Assembly: GCA_963702765.1 (NCBI GenBank)
Contig: CAVPEB010000023.1
Location: 1 to 64,000 of the forward strand
Source of the DNA: DATMNR01 sp963702765
GTDB lineage: Bacteria > Chloroflexota > Ktedonobacteria > Ktedonobacterales > Ktedonobacteraceae
Reading direction: 5' to 3'
Length of the DNA: 64,000 nt
Shown: positions 8,903 through 18,885 of the stretch, in pieces
Numbering within the stretch: the stretch's first letter is position 1
Layout of the letters: each line of letters begins with the position of its first letter
Made by a program: the position numbers and the translations under genes
Notes under the pieces: model-generated
Seen by the model: the letters and a program-made list of their open reading frames with translations, nothing else
What the model was told of the DNA's origin: nothing
Databases searched by the model: none

Positions 8903-9615
8903 TCATTATTCCAGCCATTGATATTAAAGACGGTCAATGTGTTCGTTTATATCAAGGTGATTATGACCAGGTCACAACATATGATGTAGATCCCGTAAAT
9001 ATTGCTCAACGCTGGCAGCGTTTTGGAGCAAGCTGGATGCATATTGTCGACCTGGACGGCGCTGCAAAAGGTTACCCGGTGAATGTCGAATCGATCAAGA
9101 GCATTCGTGCAAGTACTTCTCTGCGTGTCGAACTTGGCGGTGGCATGCGAGCAATGGCAGATATTGGACTATATGCTTGATCTTGGTATTGATCGAGTTG
9201 TGCTTGGAACTGTAGTGCTTACTGATCGCACTTTGCTTATGGAAGCGCTGGCACGTTGGGGCGAGCGTATTGTTGTGGGACTTGATGCACGTAGCGGTTC
9301 CATAGCTATTTCTGGATGGCGCGAGACCTCTCAAGTGCAGGCAACTCGCTTGCTTCCGAACTATGTGCTCTTGGCGTTCAACGATTTATTTATACTGATA
9401 TTGCTCGGGACGGTGCGTTGAAAGGCCCAAATATCGAAGAACTGAAAGAGATACAAAGAATGGTATCTTGTTCACTTATTGCATCTGGTGGTGTGAGTTC
9501 TATTGATGATTTGCTTTCTTTGGCAAGATTGGGCATCGAAGGTGCAATCGTTGGAAAAGCACTTTATACAGGCGATATAGACCTCGCTGCCGCAATACAG
9601 GAATTTGAGAGGTAG
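8899..9615 (+). pseudogene. hisA: ProFAR isomerase, two frame breaks (probable sequence indels)
   Basis: HisA is the (beta/alpha)8 isomerase acting before HisHF. The start IIIPAIDIKDGQCVRLYQGD has the catalytic Asp in PAID, and VDLDGA follows. The frame breaks near 9165, after LRVELGGGMRAMADI. It resumes as YMLDLGIDRVVLGTVVL, then breaks again near 9345, before ALGVQRFIYTDIARDGALKG, which carries the second catalytic Asp (TDIARDG). Total length is 717 nt, a multiple of three, so one insertion and one deletion compensate. All family motifs are intact. The ATG overlaps hisH; the longer GTG start at 8887 is rejected. Confidence 0.85.
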
Positions 9616-9619
9616 TATC

Positions 9620-10388
9620 ATGCTGACAAAGCGTATCATACCTTGTCTTGATGTTAAAGCGGGACGAGTGGTCAAAGGAGTAAATTTTGTAAATCTACGA
9701 GATGCAGGTGATCCTGTGGAACTCGCCAGAATTCTATAACGCAGAAGGTGCAGATGAATTGGTCTTCCTGGACATTACGGCTTCACACGAACAACGAGCC
9801 ACTATGCTGGATGTCGTCATGCGTACTGCTGAACAGGTTTTTATTCCTGTCACAGTGGGAGGCGGTATTCGCAGCGTTGAAGATATCCGTGCTACCCTTG
9901 GGGCTGGTGCTGACAAAACCTCATTGAACACAGCTGCTGTACAAAATCCTGACGTCTTGCGAGCAGGTGCAGAACAATTTGGTGCGCAGTGTATTGTTCT
10001 TGCCATTGATGCACGCGCAAATCCAATCATGCCAAGCGGGTATGAAGTATTTATTCATGGCGGTCGTACTCCGACTGGCAAAGACGTGTTGGAGTGGGCA
10101 CAACAAGGTGTTTCTCTTGGTGCAGGAGAGATTCTTCTTACCAGCATGGATCGAGATGGTACACAACTAGGATATGATTTAGAACTCAATGCCATGGTTT
10201 CGAATGCTGTATCGGTTCCAGTAATTGCATCTGGGGGAGTTGGTACATTGTTGCACTTCTACGAAGGATTGACGAGTGGAGGAGCAGATGCCGTATTGGC
10301 AGCGTCGATTTTTCATTTTGGGAAGTTTCGAGTTCGCGAAGTCAAGGAATATTTGAAAGAAAAAGGAGTTGTAGTGAGGCCAAATTAG
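9620..10388 (+). pseudogene. hisF: imidazole glycerol phosphate synthase cyclase subunit, one frame break
   Basis: HisF closes the imidazole ring and releases AICAR. ATG 9620 opens MLTKRIIPCLDVKAGRVV with the catalytic Asp of CLDVK. Near 9735 a single-base change moves the frame, which resumes as YNAEGADELVFLDITASHE. Later motifs are GGGIRSVEDI, LLTSMDRDG (second catalytic Asp) and ASGGVGTLLHFYEGLT. It starts four bases after the hisA stop. An intact enzyme of about 255 residues is restored by removing one base. Confidence 0.88.
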
Positions 10389-10413
10389 CGAATAAATTTT
10401 TTAGGTGCTTTTG

Positions 10414-11244
10414 CTAGATCCATCCATCTACCTTCAGTCTCTCTATCGCGACGGCTACTCCATCCCGATTATTCGTATCCGTAACCCAGTTTGCTTGCGC
10501 CTGTACATTAGCTGGAGAATTACCCATAGCAATACCAAACGCGGCCAGTTGTAACATTGCTATGTCATTATCCATATCACCAATAGCAATCATTTCAGAA
10601 GGAGCGATGCCAAGTTGCTGACCTAGTGCCAACAGCGCCGTCGCTTTATCGACACCCCGACGGATAATCTCAAGATACGTCTCGTACGAAAACTGTGCTA
10701 TACAATCGCTCGGTATCGCACATGCCAAAGCAGTGAGACGTGGTAAAAGTGCAGTTTCTCCAACGATAGCTTGTAACTTGTGAGGTGCATCTTGAAAGTG
10801 CATAAGATCATTATCTACAATGGGAGAAACCCCAGTAATCATACTTTCATGATGTATAGCTTTATCCCACCTTGGGATATACCAATGTTCACCAGTAAAC
10901 CAACCGATGCTGACCCTCAACTCCAGAGCATTGCTTAATACTTGACGCGCTGATGAAAGACTCATACGCTGTTCATTCACAACCTCTAGTGGGACATTCT
11001 GATTGGGATAAAGTCTACAAGTCAAAGCTCCTGTATAGCAAATGGCCAATCCGCTTATCTCCAGTTCCGCCATGATCGAATAGAGAGCATTTGGGCCTCG
11101 GGCTGAAGCCAGAACAACTTGTACACCTTGAGCCATTACTTGCTGCACAGCCTTACGGGTCGCAGCCGTAATGTGGAGTTCATCAGTCAAAAGTGTTCCA
11201 TCTACATCCAAAGCCAATAAGCGAGCTTGTCGAGTATTTTTCAT
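10414..11244 (-). CDS. Cof-type HAD IIB phosphatase
   Basis: This is a 276-residue HAD phosphatase of the Cof/YidA type. Motif I is LLALDVDGTLLTDE (D13, D15). ASARGP is motif II, and the late motif EMIAIGDMDNDIAML holds the metal-binding Asp residues. Family members dephosphorylate sugar phosphates or nucleotides; the substrate here is unknown. It is encoded against the his genes and splits the cluster between hisF and hisI. A promoter and a structured leader lie upstream. Confidence 0.85.
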   Translation of the reverse strand: MKNTRQARLLALDVDGTLLTDELHITAATRKAVQQVMAQGVQVVLASARGPNALYSIMAELEISGLAICYTGALTCRLYPNQNVPLEVVNEQRMSLSSARQVLSNALELRVSIGWFTGEHWYIPRWDKAIHHESMITGVSPIVDNDLMHFQDAPHKLQAIVGETALLPRLTALACAIPSDCIAQFSYETYLEIIRRGVDKATALLALGQQLGIAPSEMIAIGDMDNDIAMLQLAAFGIAMGNSPANVQAQANWVTDTNNRDGVAVAIERLKVDGWI

Positions 11245-11286
11245 AAGAAAATTTGTACTTCCTTAACAAGATAATGTATGAGCTAT

Positions 11287-11374
11287 TAAAAAAAGCCTTC
11301 TTTAGAGGCTTCTCAACAGATTTCTCCAAAAATGACGCTTCTTCATCTACTGAAGAAACAGAGCCTTCTTGCTC
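11287..11374 (-). promoter_or_regulatory. structured leader with an intrinsic terminator before the Cof-type HAD gene
   Basis: On the minus strand the predicted leader carries AGAGC/GCTCT, then TTCTTCA/TGAAGAA, then AAGCCT/AGGCTT (11298-11293 and 11311-11306) followed at once by a T run (to about 11287). The last hairpin looks like a rho-independent terminator inside the 5' leader, 43 bases before the start codon, which suggests attenuation. No ligand motif was recognised. In the rest of 11245-11552 I see no further gene. Confidence 0.4.
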
Positions 11375-11404
11375 TTTATATTGCACCACCTGCCCCATTG
11401 TCAA
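11375..11404 (-). promoter_or_regulatory. sigma-70-type promoter for the Cof-type HAD gene
   Basis: Reading the minus strand, TTGACA (11404-11399) is followed after 18 bases by TATAAA (11380-11375). Transcription would start about 120 bases before the gene and cross the hairpins described in the next entry. Confidence 0.5.
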
Positions 11405-11552
11405 AGATTGAGCGAAAATAGGGTAAACTGATTCTGCCCGAATTGCTTTGGTGGGATTGATATTCCTTACAAGGTAACGTATAGTGATTGAAGCAACCAC
11501 TCTCTATTTGAACCAAAGCCAGCAGATCCAAAAGAGAATGAGGACACGAAAG

Positions 11553-12477
11553 ATGCTAAAATTTGACCGCCAGGGTCTGATACCCACCGTCATCCAGGAC
11601 GATGCTACAGGTGAAGTGCTTATGGTAGCTTTCATGAACGAAGAAGCCCTGAAACTGACTCGGAATTTGGGCTATACCCATTTTTACAGTCGTTCGCGAA
11701 ATGCGATCTGGCGTAAGGGGGAACAATCGGGTAATGTTCAGGAAGTGCGGGATATTTTCGTGAATTGTGAGGAGAATAGTTTACTCATTCGAGTCGTACA
11801 ACATGGTGAAGCAGCATGTCATGAGGGATATCGGAGTTGCTATTACCGCCGTCTACTGCCAGATAATTCTTATGAAAGTGTTGCAGAGCGGATCTTTAAT
11901 CCTGATAGTGTCTACAGTCATTCTCAAAACATACAAGTCAAAAGCTCAACAAAGTATAGAGTTAGAAAAAATGTTGCGCCAGTTATATGGTGTCTATCTC
12001 TATTTACGCGATCACGATCTGAGCGAGGAATCGAATACGTCACGTTTGCTCCAAGAGCACAGTCAGAGTTATCTGGTTTCACGGTTGGGGGATGAATTGC
12101 AAGAGTTGGCTAATGTGCAAACTGGTGATCACTTCCATGCCGACCGCCAATCCGACACTATCCTTGAAGGGAGTCAGGTGGGTTACTGGTTGTTATTGTT
12201 GGCAGCAGTCATGAAAATACGATACGATGAATTCAGGCCGTACGAGGCAGTTTTAGATGGATACTATGATCAAAACGACTCAGGATGGTCCTTAGAACAA
12301 CGCCAAAATTGTTTGGATCTACTTATTACGAACGAACCTACCATGATTGCGCAGGGGTTGAGAATTGGCTTTGCTTTGATAGGCTGGGCATGCGCTGAGG
12401 CCCAAGTAAATCCCCTGGATCCAACCGAATTTGACCTGGCACAAATGCGCCGGAAAGGCTTGATCGGGCAGGAATAA
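11553..12477 (+). pseudogene. hisI: phosphoribosyl-AMP cyclohydrolase with a pyrophosphohydrolase-like second domain, joined across a frame break
   Basis: The first part (to about 11930) is HisI: VLMVAFMNEEALKLT, THFYSRSRNAIWRKGE, and the metal-binding EAACHEGYRSCYYRR. Near 11930 the frame changes. The second part (LEKMLRQLYGVYLYLRDHDL, SRLGDELQELANVQ, EGSQVGYWLLLLAAVMK) looks like a divergent all-alpha NTP-pyrophosphohydrolase of the HisE/MazG kind. HisIE fusions are common, so one frame-broken bifunctional gene is likeliest. Two overlapping genes, the second starting near 11970, are the alternative. ATG 11553 is used; ATG 11538 is also possible. Confidence 0.75.
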
Positions 12478-12560
12478 AGACCCGCTGTCACTGCTTGAAT
12501 GACTTTCTGTAATGCTGCTGCGCAGCCACTGCAATGCAGTCAATAGAATGAGAGGAATAT

Positions 12561-13868
12561 ATGATGCACTTTTATGAGTTATCAACGATGACTGCTTCTC
12601 AACGATTACGTTTAATACGTCGCGCAGAATTACAGATTGATGAACTTACCGAGCGAGTACGACCCATCATTCAGGCTGTACGCGAGCGAGGTGATGAGGC
12701 GCTTATTGAATTTACAGCACGCTTTGACCATGTTCAACTTTCACCTGATCGGTTGCGAGTTGAACAAGATGAAATTGATAAGGCTCACCAATTACTTGAT
12801 CCATCGGTGCGTGAAGCCATTGAACACGCTATTCGAAATGTTCGCACATTCCATGAAAGACAATTGCCGCATGAGCAATGGTTCACAGAAGTCGAACCAG
12901 GTGTTATAGCTGGTGAGAAGATCACGCCAATTACTTCTGTAGGTCTTTATGTACCAAGAGGGAAAGGTGCCTTTCCCTCGGTAATGTATATGCTAGCGAC
13001 TCCTGCCAGTATTGCAGGAGTACCTCGTATCGTTGTCTGCACACCTCCCGGACCAGATGGGACAGTCGATCCTGCTTCGCTCGTGGCTGCTGATTTATGC
13101 GGCGTGCATGAGATTTATCGCATTGGGGGAGCGCAGGCCATTGCGGCGCTTGCTTATGGTACAAATACCATAAGACGAGTTCATAAGTTAACAGGTCCGG
13201 GGAGTGGCTTTGTAGCTGCAGCCAAAAGGTTGTTATATGGAACGGTAGATGTGGGCTTACCTGCCGGTCCAAGTGAATCTATTACACTAGCTGATGAAAG
13301 CGCCGATCCTGAACTACTTGCAAGAGATTTGTTGATTGAGGGTGAACATGGCCCCGATTCGTCTAGTTTGTTGGTGACCAATAGTCGTCGACTGGCTGAA
13401 ACAGTGATGAGTGCGCTACCCGACAAAATAGCTGCGCTACCTGAATGGCGGCAGGATTTTGTCCACACGGTATTTGAGGCGCCGGAAGGAACAGGTGGTA
13501 TAGTATTGGCCGCAAGCATGCATGAGGCTCTTGAGTTTGTCAATGAATATGCACCCGAACATCTCGAAGTACAGGTACGCGAGCCATTCGCATTGCTACC
13601 AAAATTGAAGAACGCCGGTGAAATATTGATTGGTCAATATACACCATACTGTACAGGCAACTATTGCGTTGGGACAAATGCCTGCCTACCTACAGGTGGC
13701 TTTGCACACACTTTCTCTTGTACCACTGTATTCGATTTCCTTAAACGAACAGGCATTGCATACGTTACAAAAGAAGGCTACGCTTCGTTAAACGAGACAA
13801 CACGTCGTCTAGCGGAATTCGAAGGCTTCCCAGCGCATGCTAATGCGGTCACAAACAGGTTTAGCTAA
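12561..13868 (+). CDS. hisD: histidinol dehydrogenase
   Basis: HisD performs the last two oxidations from histidinol to histidine. The product is 435 residues, the normal length. Visible landmarks are TSVGLYVPRGKGAFPS, RIGGAQAIAALAYGT, KLTGPGSGFVAAAKR, VGLPAGPSES, LLIEGEHGPDSSS (with a Zn-ligand His) and YAPEHLEVQV. GAGAGGA precedes the ATG. It is followed after one base by a methyltransferase gene. Confidence 0.96.
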   Translation: MMHFYELSTMTASQRLRLIRRAELQIDELTERVRPIIQAVRERGDEALIEFTARFDHVQLSPDRLRVEQDEIDKAHQLLDPSVREAIEHAIRNVRTFHERQLPHEQWFTEVEPGVIAGEKITPITSVGLYVPRGKGAFPSVMYMLATPASIAGVPRIVVCTPPGPDGTVDPASLVAADLCGVHEIYRIGGAQAIAALAYGTNTIRRVHKLTGPGSGFVAAAKRLLYGTVDVGLPAGPSESITLADESADPELLARDLLIEGEHGPDSSSLLVTNSRRLAETVMSALPDKIAALPEWRQDFVHTVFEAPEGTGGIVLAASMHEALEFVNEYAPEHLEVQVREPFALLPKLKNAGEILIGQYTPYCTGNYCVGTNACLPTGGFAHTFSCTTVFDFLKRTGIAYVTKEGYASLNETTRRLAEFEGFPAHANAVTNRFS

Positions 13869-13869
13869 A

Positions 13870-14664
13870 ATGAAACCGAAACCAGGCCACCTTGGACTTA
13901 AATATGCAGAACAATTCAAGGATACCAGTGTTGTCGAAGTTTATCATTATCGCCTTCCCTACGCGGATGAGGCTATAAACAAGTTGATTGCGTTGGTAAT
14001 TGACGAACTACGTGCTATTCTTGATGTAGGATGTGGTACTGGAGATCTAGCACGTCACCTGGTAAGCCAGGTAGACCGTGTAGATGCTGTAGACTTTTCT
14101 TCCTCTATGATCAATAAAGGAAAAACACTATTCGAAGGTGATAATCAAAATCTTAACTGGATATTTGGACGGATAGAGGAAGTCGAGTTACATCCTCCTT
14201 ATGCGCTCATCACGGCAGGAGAGAGCTTGCATTGGATGGAATGGGATATAGTTCTCCCTATGTTTCATCACATGCTGACTCCTCGTGGATATCTTGCTCT
14301 TGTTACGAGGGAAAATGAATATAATCCTTGGGATGATCGTCTTCAAGAGCTTATTAATCACTTCTCAACGAACCAGGAGTTTCTGCCGTATGATCTGGTT
14401 GGGGAATTAGAGCTGCGTCATCTCTTCCAGCCACATGGATTCCTCGTTACTCAACCGATTCCCATGAAGCAATCAGAAGAGGATTATGTGCAATCGTTTC
14501 ACTCCAGAAACGGTTTTTCAAGAGAACGCATGGGCGAAGAAGCAGCAATGGCCTTTGATGAAGAAGTCAGGAAGGTTATTTCACCTTATCTGCAAGATGG
14601 GCAGCTCTTACTTTCCGCCATTAGCACCGTCGTTTGGGGATTACCTCAAAAACCCAACACATGA
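13870..14664 (+). CDS. class I SAM-dependent methyltransferase
   Basis: A 264-residue protein with SAM motif I ILDVGCGTGDLARHL and the following acidic residue in VDAVDFSSSMI, plus ESLHWMEWD, common in ubiE/tam-like methyltransferases. It starts one base after the hisD stop (two in-frame ATGs at 13837 and 13843 inside hisD are less likely), so it is probably co-transcribed with the his genes. The substrate cannot be read; it may only be carried along in the operon. Confidence 0.8.
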   Translation: MKPKPGHLGLKYAEQFKDTSVVEVYHYRLPYADEAINKLIALVIDELRAILDVGCGTGDLARHLVSQVDRVDAVDFSSSMINKGKTLFEGDNQNLNWIFGRIEEVELHPPYALITAGESLHWMEWDIVLPMFHHMLTPRGYLALVTRENEYNPWDDRLQELINHFSTNQEFLPYDLVGELELRHLFQPHGFLVTQPIPMKQSEEDYVQSFHSRNGFSRERMGEEAAMAFDEEVRKVISPYLQDGQLLLSAISTVVWGLPQKPNT

Positions 14665-14675
14665 CAGACAGACAG

Positions 14676-14733
14676 ACTCTAGAACTATCGTTGCATGTAT
14701 ATAAAAATGATAGTTGATCTAGTACCATAGAGT
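14676..14733. repeat. nested inverted repeat in the gap before the P-type ATPase
   Basis: AACTATC (14683-14689) pairs with GATAGTT (14709-14715), and outside it ACTCTA (14676-14681) pairs with TAGAGT (14728-14733). No T run follows. It may be a processed 3' end of the methyltransferase mRNA or an operator; nothing else is seen in 14665-14888. Confidence 0.3.
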
Positions 14734-14888
14734 TACTAACCCTGCAAGCCAGACACAATTTCAACTTAATTCCGAAATCCTCTATCAATCTACAGTGTGT
14801 GACCCATTTGTGATAAGCTGACAACTTTATCTGAGCGTATTGTGATGTTCAACTCGTATATTGCCAGTAGCAAGGAGTTGGATTAGAT

Positions 14889-17339
14889 ATGACTACAGGC
14901 ATAGCAGAACAAGGATCTCAGGGGAATATGCATTTCCCGAACCTTCAAGGCCTCACAACAAGCGAAGTCGAGTTTCGCCGTAAGCAAGGTCTGGGTAATG
15001 TTGCGCCGCTCAATACCAGCCGCACCTACATCCAAATCGTACGTGAGAATGTTTTCATTCCTGTCAATAATTTTATGTTTGTGCTTGGTATTGCCCTTAT
15101 ACTACTCGGACAATACACTGATGCTCTTCTATCTGTCGGTGTAGTTTCTTTTAATATATTAGTTAGCGTAGTGCAAGAGATACGAGCAAAGCGTACACTT
15201 GACCGCATCGCGCTACTGACCCGTCCTAAGGCGGCTGTCATTCGAGAAGGACAGGAGCGGCAAGTTGATCCAGGCGAGCTTGTAATTGATGATATCCTGG
15301 TTGTTCGTCCAGGGGACCAAATCGTAGTTGATGGAGTGGTGGTAGGAGATGGTCGCATGGAGGTCGACGAGTCGCTGCTTACAGGTGAATCCGACCTCAT
15401 TTCCAAGCGCACTGGAGGCATAGTCTATTCAGGTAGTTTTTGCGTGACAGGTACGGCTTGCTACCAGGCTGTTCAGGTCGGCGCAAAGACCGTTGCCAAC
15501 AAACTCACAGTTGGCGCTCGCGCCTTTCGTCGCATGTACACACCTCTGCAGCACGATATTAATGTGTTTATTCAGGCGATTCTATTGGTTGCAATATTTT
15601 TCGAGCTTCTACTGGTGGTCGATGCGATGTTCAGTCATTTTATACTTGTGCAAAGTGTAAAAATGGCCGTGGTAATCCTCGGTATTGTGCCAAAAGGCCT
15701 TATCCTGGCAATCAGCCTGGCCTATGCTCTGGGGGCAGTACGCATCATAGGAAAGGGCGCTCTGGTGCAGCAGGCTAATGCGGTTGAGTCACTGAGCAAT
15801 GTTGACATGATCTGCATGGATAAAACAGGTACGCTGACAACCAATAATATGGCACTTGATAATATATATGCATTGAACATTGATGAGCCTGAATTGATGC
15901 ATTTACTAGGTAGCTATGTAGCCAGTCTGTCTGTTGGCAATGTTACGATTGAGGCGATCGGTGCAGCGTGTATTAGTCAAGCAATGCATGTCAGCGAGGA
16001 GGTGCCATTCTCCTCGATTCGCAAGTGGAGTGCGCTGTTATTCGATGATGCATTGCAAGGAATCTATGTGCTTGGAGCGCCTGAGGTGCTCCTCACGCCA
16101 CAGCATACTGACATAAACATAGGAGCACTGGTTGGCGAGGAGACGGCGCGAGGACGACGCGTGTTACTCTTCGCCCGCTCATCTTCCCTTTCTCCCTTAC
16201 TCGATTCTGAAGGTGAACCACACCTACCGGATGAACTGATTCCACTTGGGCTGATAAGCCTGCGGAACGAGTTGCGACCTCAGGTGTTGGAGACTTTAAC
16301 CAGTTTCGCTGAGGCAGGTATTCAACTCAAGATTATCTCTGGTGACCATCCCAAGACGGTTGCGGCACTTGCAAAGCAAGTTGGACTTGACCCCAACGAA
16401 ATAAAGATGGTCTCAGGCGATGATTTGACCGAAATGGACATGGCACAGCTAGCTCAGATTGCAGAAGAGACTACGATTTTCGGGCGAATCACACCACAGC
16501 AAAAGGAGAGCCTGATACAGGCACTACGCAGCCGTAATCACTATGTAGCAATGATTGGCGACGGCGTGAATGACGTACTCTCTCTAAAGCAAGCTGATCT
16601 TGGAATTGCCATGAACAGCGGAAGCCAAGCAACAAGAAGCGTTGCCGATATCATACTACTTGGTGACTCATTCGAATCCCTCCCCCAGGTTTTTCTTGAA
16701 GGGCAACGCATTCGCAATGGTATGCAAAATATTTTGAAACTCTTTTTGACCCGCGTTTTATATATGACAATATTACTTGTAGGAACTACCATAGTAGACG
16801 GATTTCCTCTTGTGCCCAAGCAGAATGCAATCCTGACTTTTATAACTGAGGGTATCCCTACTCTTGGATTGGCGACCTGGACGCAAACAGGTCTTTCACC
16901 ACGTAGTCATCTATACCGCTCATTCTTGCATTTCATCATTCCAGCGTCAACTACACTGAGCCTGGCTGGTTTGGGAGTATTTTTTGCAGTGCTCTCTTTG
17001 ACCTCCCAGTTAACGGCTGCTCAGAGTGCGTTAACTACCCTCGCCGTTGTCTGTGGATTGCTTCTCATTCCCTTTGTCGTGCCACCCACAAACGCCTGGG
17101 TGGGAGGGAATACACTTAGCGGCGATTGGAGACCAACGATTATGGCGCTCGGTTTGCTCGTAGGTTATGGAGTAATGCTGGCAATACCTCCACTAGGTGC
17201 GATTTTCGAAATAAGGCCACTACCAATCGGCGTGTATGTACTGATAGGGGTCGTCTCAGTGATCTGGGCTCTGACTCTGCGCTGGATTTGGCGCAAACGC
17301 CTGCTTGAGAGATACCTGCAAGTAGATTGGGGTACATAG
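14889..17339 (+). CDS. P-type cation-transporting ATPase (P2-like, CtpE-like)
   Basis: The 816-residue pump shows, in order, two N-terminal membrane helices, the actuator motif LLTGES, a second helix pair, the phosphorylation site MDKTGTLTTN (Asp at residue 311), an N-domain, the hinge GDGVNDVLSLKQADLG, and six C-terminal helices. The M4 motif is IVPKGLILAIS, with Lys where Ca/Mg pumps have PEGL, and there is no CPC heavy-metal motif or N-terminal metal domain. The general layout recalls mycobacterial CtpE. The ion is not certain. AAGGAG precedes the start. Confidence 0.88.
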   Translation: MTTGIAEQGSQGNMHFPNLQGLTTSEVEFRRKQGLGNVAPLNTSRTYIQIVRENVFIPVNNFMFVLGIALILLGQYTDALLSVGVVSFNILVSVVQEIRAKRTLDRIALLTRPKAAVIREGQERQVDPGELVIDDILVVRPGDQIVVDGVVVGDGRMEVDESLLTGESDLISKRTGGIVYSGSFCVTGTACYQAVQVGAKTVANKLTVGARAFRRMYTPLQHDINVFIQAILLVAIFFELLLVVDAMFSHFILVQSVKMAVVILGIVPKGLILAISLAYALGAVRIIGKGALVQQANAVESLSNVDMICMDKTGTLTTNNMALDNIYALNIDEPELMHLLGSYVASLSVGNVTIEAIGAACISQAMHVSEEVPFSSIRKWSALLFDDALQGIYVLGAPEVLLTPQHTDINIGALVGEETARGRRVLLFARSSSLSPLLDSEGEPHLPDELIPLGLISLRNELRPQVLETLTSFAEAGIQLKIISGDHPKTVAALAKQVGLDPNEIKMVSGDDLTEMDMAQLAQIAEETTIFGRITPQQKESLIQALRSRNHYVAMIGDGVNDVLSLKQADLGIAMNSGSQATRSVADIILLGDSFESLPQVFLEGQRIRNGMQNILKLFLTRVLYMTILLVGTTIVDGFPLVPKQNAILTFITEGIPTLGLATWTQTGLSPRSHLYRSFLHFIIPASTTLSLAGLGVFFAVLSLTSQLTAAQSALTTLAVVCGLLLIPFVVPPTNAWVGGNTLSGDWRPTIMALGLLVGYGVMLAIPPLGAIFEIRPLPIGVYVLIGVVSVIWALTLRWIWRKRLLERYLQVDWGT

Positions 17340-17363
17340 TCTCTAAGAAATGGAGAAACTAAA

Positions 17364-18110
17364 ATGTTTACACAATTCCATGATCGAAAAGAAGCAGGAA
17401 AACTATTGGCGGCAAAGCTTACAGCATATGCTAATAAGCAGGATGTGATTGTGCTTGCTTTGCCTCGTGGTGGTGTACCTGTTGGATTTGAAATTGCTCA
17501 AGCACTACATGTTCCACTTGATGTCATCGTCGTCCGCAAGCTTGGCGTACCGGGGCAAGAAGAACTGGCGATGGGAGCTATCGCGACTGGCCGTGTACGC
17601 ATTCTCAATAACGATGTTGTGCAATTCCTCGATATCCCCAACGAGTTGATCGAAAAGATTGCAGTGTACGAGCAACATGAGTTGGAGAGACGTGAACTCC
17701 TCTATCGCGGAGACCGCCCTGCGTATGACATAAGCGGTCGCACGGTCATACTTGTGGATGATGGCATTGCGACAGGTGCAACGATGCACGCTGCTGTCGC
17801 GGCCATTAAACAGAGACAGCCCAGCCGCATCATCATTGCTGTTCCAACCGCAGCGCCTTCAACTTGCGATGAGTTTGCTGTGGAAGTAGATGAGCTAGTA
17901 TGTGTTATAAGACCGGAACCGTTCATCGCCGTTAGCTATTGGTACAGACAATTTTCGCAAACGTCCGATGATGAGGTACGTCGCTTGCTCGAATGGGCAA
18001 ATCACAGAACATCGACAATACCGAGCAGACCACAAAATACACCCACAACATGGAATGAAGAGAAGAAATCCGGCAAAGATACATCGAAAACTGCACTTGG
18101 GAGGTATTAA
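17364..18110 (+). CDS. type I phosphoribosyltransferase domain protein
   Basis: The 248-residue protein starts with a conserved FHDRKEAGKLLAAKL, followed by VLALPRGGVPVGFEIA and the PRPP loop TVILVDDGIATGATM. This family is usually found beside, or fused to, a dienelactone-hydrolase-like domain, and here such a gene starts one base after its stop. The Pro/Thr/Lys-rich C-terminal tail looks like a linker left from that fused arrangement. The substrate base is not known. Confidence 0.85.
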   Translation: MFTQFHDRKEAGKLLAAKLTAYANKQDVIVLALPRGGVPVGFEIAQALHVPLDVIVVRKLGVPGQEELAMGAIATGRVRILNNDVVQFLDIPNELIEKIAVYEQHELERRELLYRGDRPAYDISGRTVILVDDGIATGATMHAAVAAIKQRQPSRIIIAVPTAAPSTCDEFAVEVDELVCVIRPEPFIAVSYWYRQFSQTSDDEVRRLLEWANHRTSTIPSRPQNTPTTWNEEKKSGKDTSKTALGRY

Positions 18111-18111
18111 A

Positions 18112-18756
18112 ATGGCAACAAATCATCTTGAACAGTTTGTACAAATCCCAATCGATTCCACTAAACTTGAAGGATCACTTTCTCTACCTATACAGGCAAG
18201 AGGACTCGTAGTCTTCGCTCATGGAAGTGGAAGCAGTCGATTCAGCCCCAGAAACAATTTTGTAGCCCGAATACTGCGTGAAGCAGGTATCGGGACACTG
18301 CTTATTGACTTACTTACAGAGGAGGAAGACACAGTCTACCAGACCCGGTTTAATATCGATCTACTGACCGAACGCCTACTCCAGGCTACGAGGTGGTCAC
18401 AAAAACAGCAGCGCACAAAAGACCTGGTGATCGGCTATTTTGGAGCGAGCACAGGAGCAGCCGCTGCACTCAAAGCCGCAGCCGCAGAAGGTTCTAAAAT
18501 CGGGGCAGTGGTTTCTCGTGGTGGGCGGCCTGACCTGGCTAAAGAAGCGCTCGTGCTTGTTCAGTCCCCTGCCCTATTAATTGTCGGTGGCAACGATGAT
18601 ATAGTTATCGAACTGAATCGCGAAGCCTATGGAAGGTTAAAAGGGAAAAAGCAGTTAGTGATTGTTCCAGGGGCAACGCACCTGTTTGAAGAGCCTGGCG
18701 CGCTGGAGGAAGTAGCCCGGCTAGCAACAGATTGGTTCAAACAATACTTGATATAG
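18112..18756 (+). CDS. alpha/beta hydrolase, dienelactone hydrolase-like
   Basis: A 214-residue cytosolic hydrolase. The strand-turn-helix nucleophile motif is GYFGASTGAAAAL (Ser), the oxyanion region is VVFAHGSGSSRFSPRN, the acid is probably an Asp in VGGNDDIVI, and the His is in GATHLFEEPG. GGGAGG lies before ATG 18112, one base after the phosphoribosyltransferase stop. The pair is probably co-translated; the real substrate is unknown. Confidence 0.85.
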   Translation: MATNHLEQFVQIPIDSTKLEGSLSLPIQARGLVVFAHGSGSSRFSPRNNFVARILREAGIGTLLIDLLTEEEDTVYQTRFNIDLLTERLLQATRWSQKQQRTKDLVIGYFGASTGAAAALKAAAAEGSKIGAVVSRGGRPDLAKEALVLVQSPALLIVGGNDDIVIELNREAYGRLKGKKQLVIVPGATHLFEEPGALEEVARLATDWFKQYLI

Positions 18757-18885
18757 GCATTTTTCACTTCCCAATTCGCAAGCATTATCCCCATTTTTGA
18801 AACAGTAGCTGAATAAACACAACGAACAACAAATGTGATAAGATTTTGGGAAACATTGCAGACATACATTGCCAAGAGGAAGAAT

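Noticed and set aside
11183..11500. Minus-strand frame of about 100 codons upstream of the Cof-type HAD gene
   Set aside because: It covers the promoter and leader hairpins, has no recognisable domain and no convincing ribosome site.
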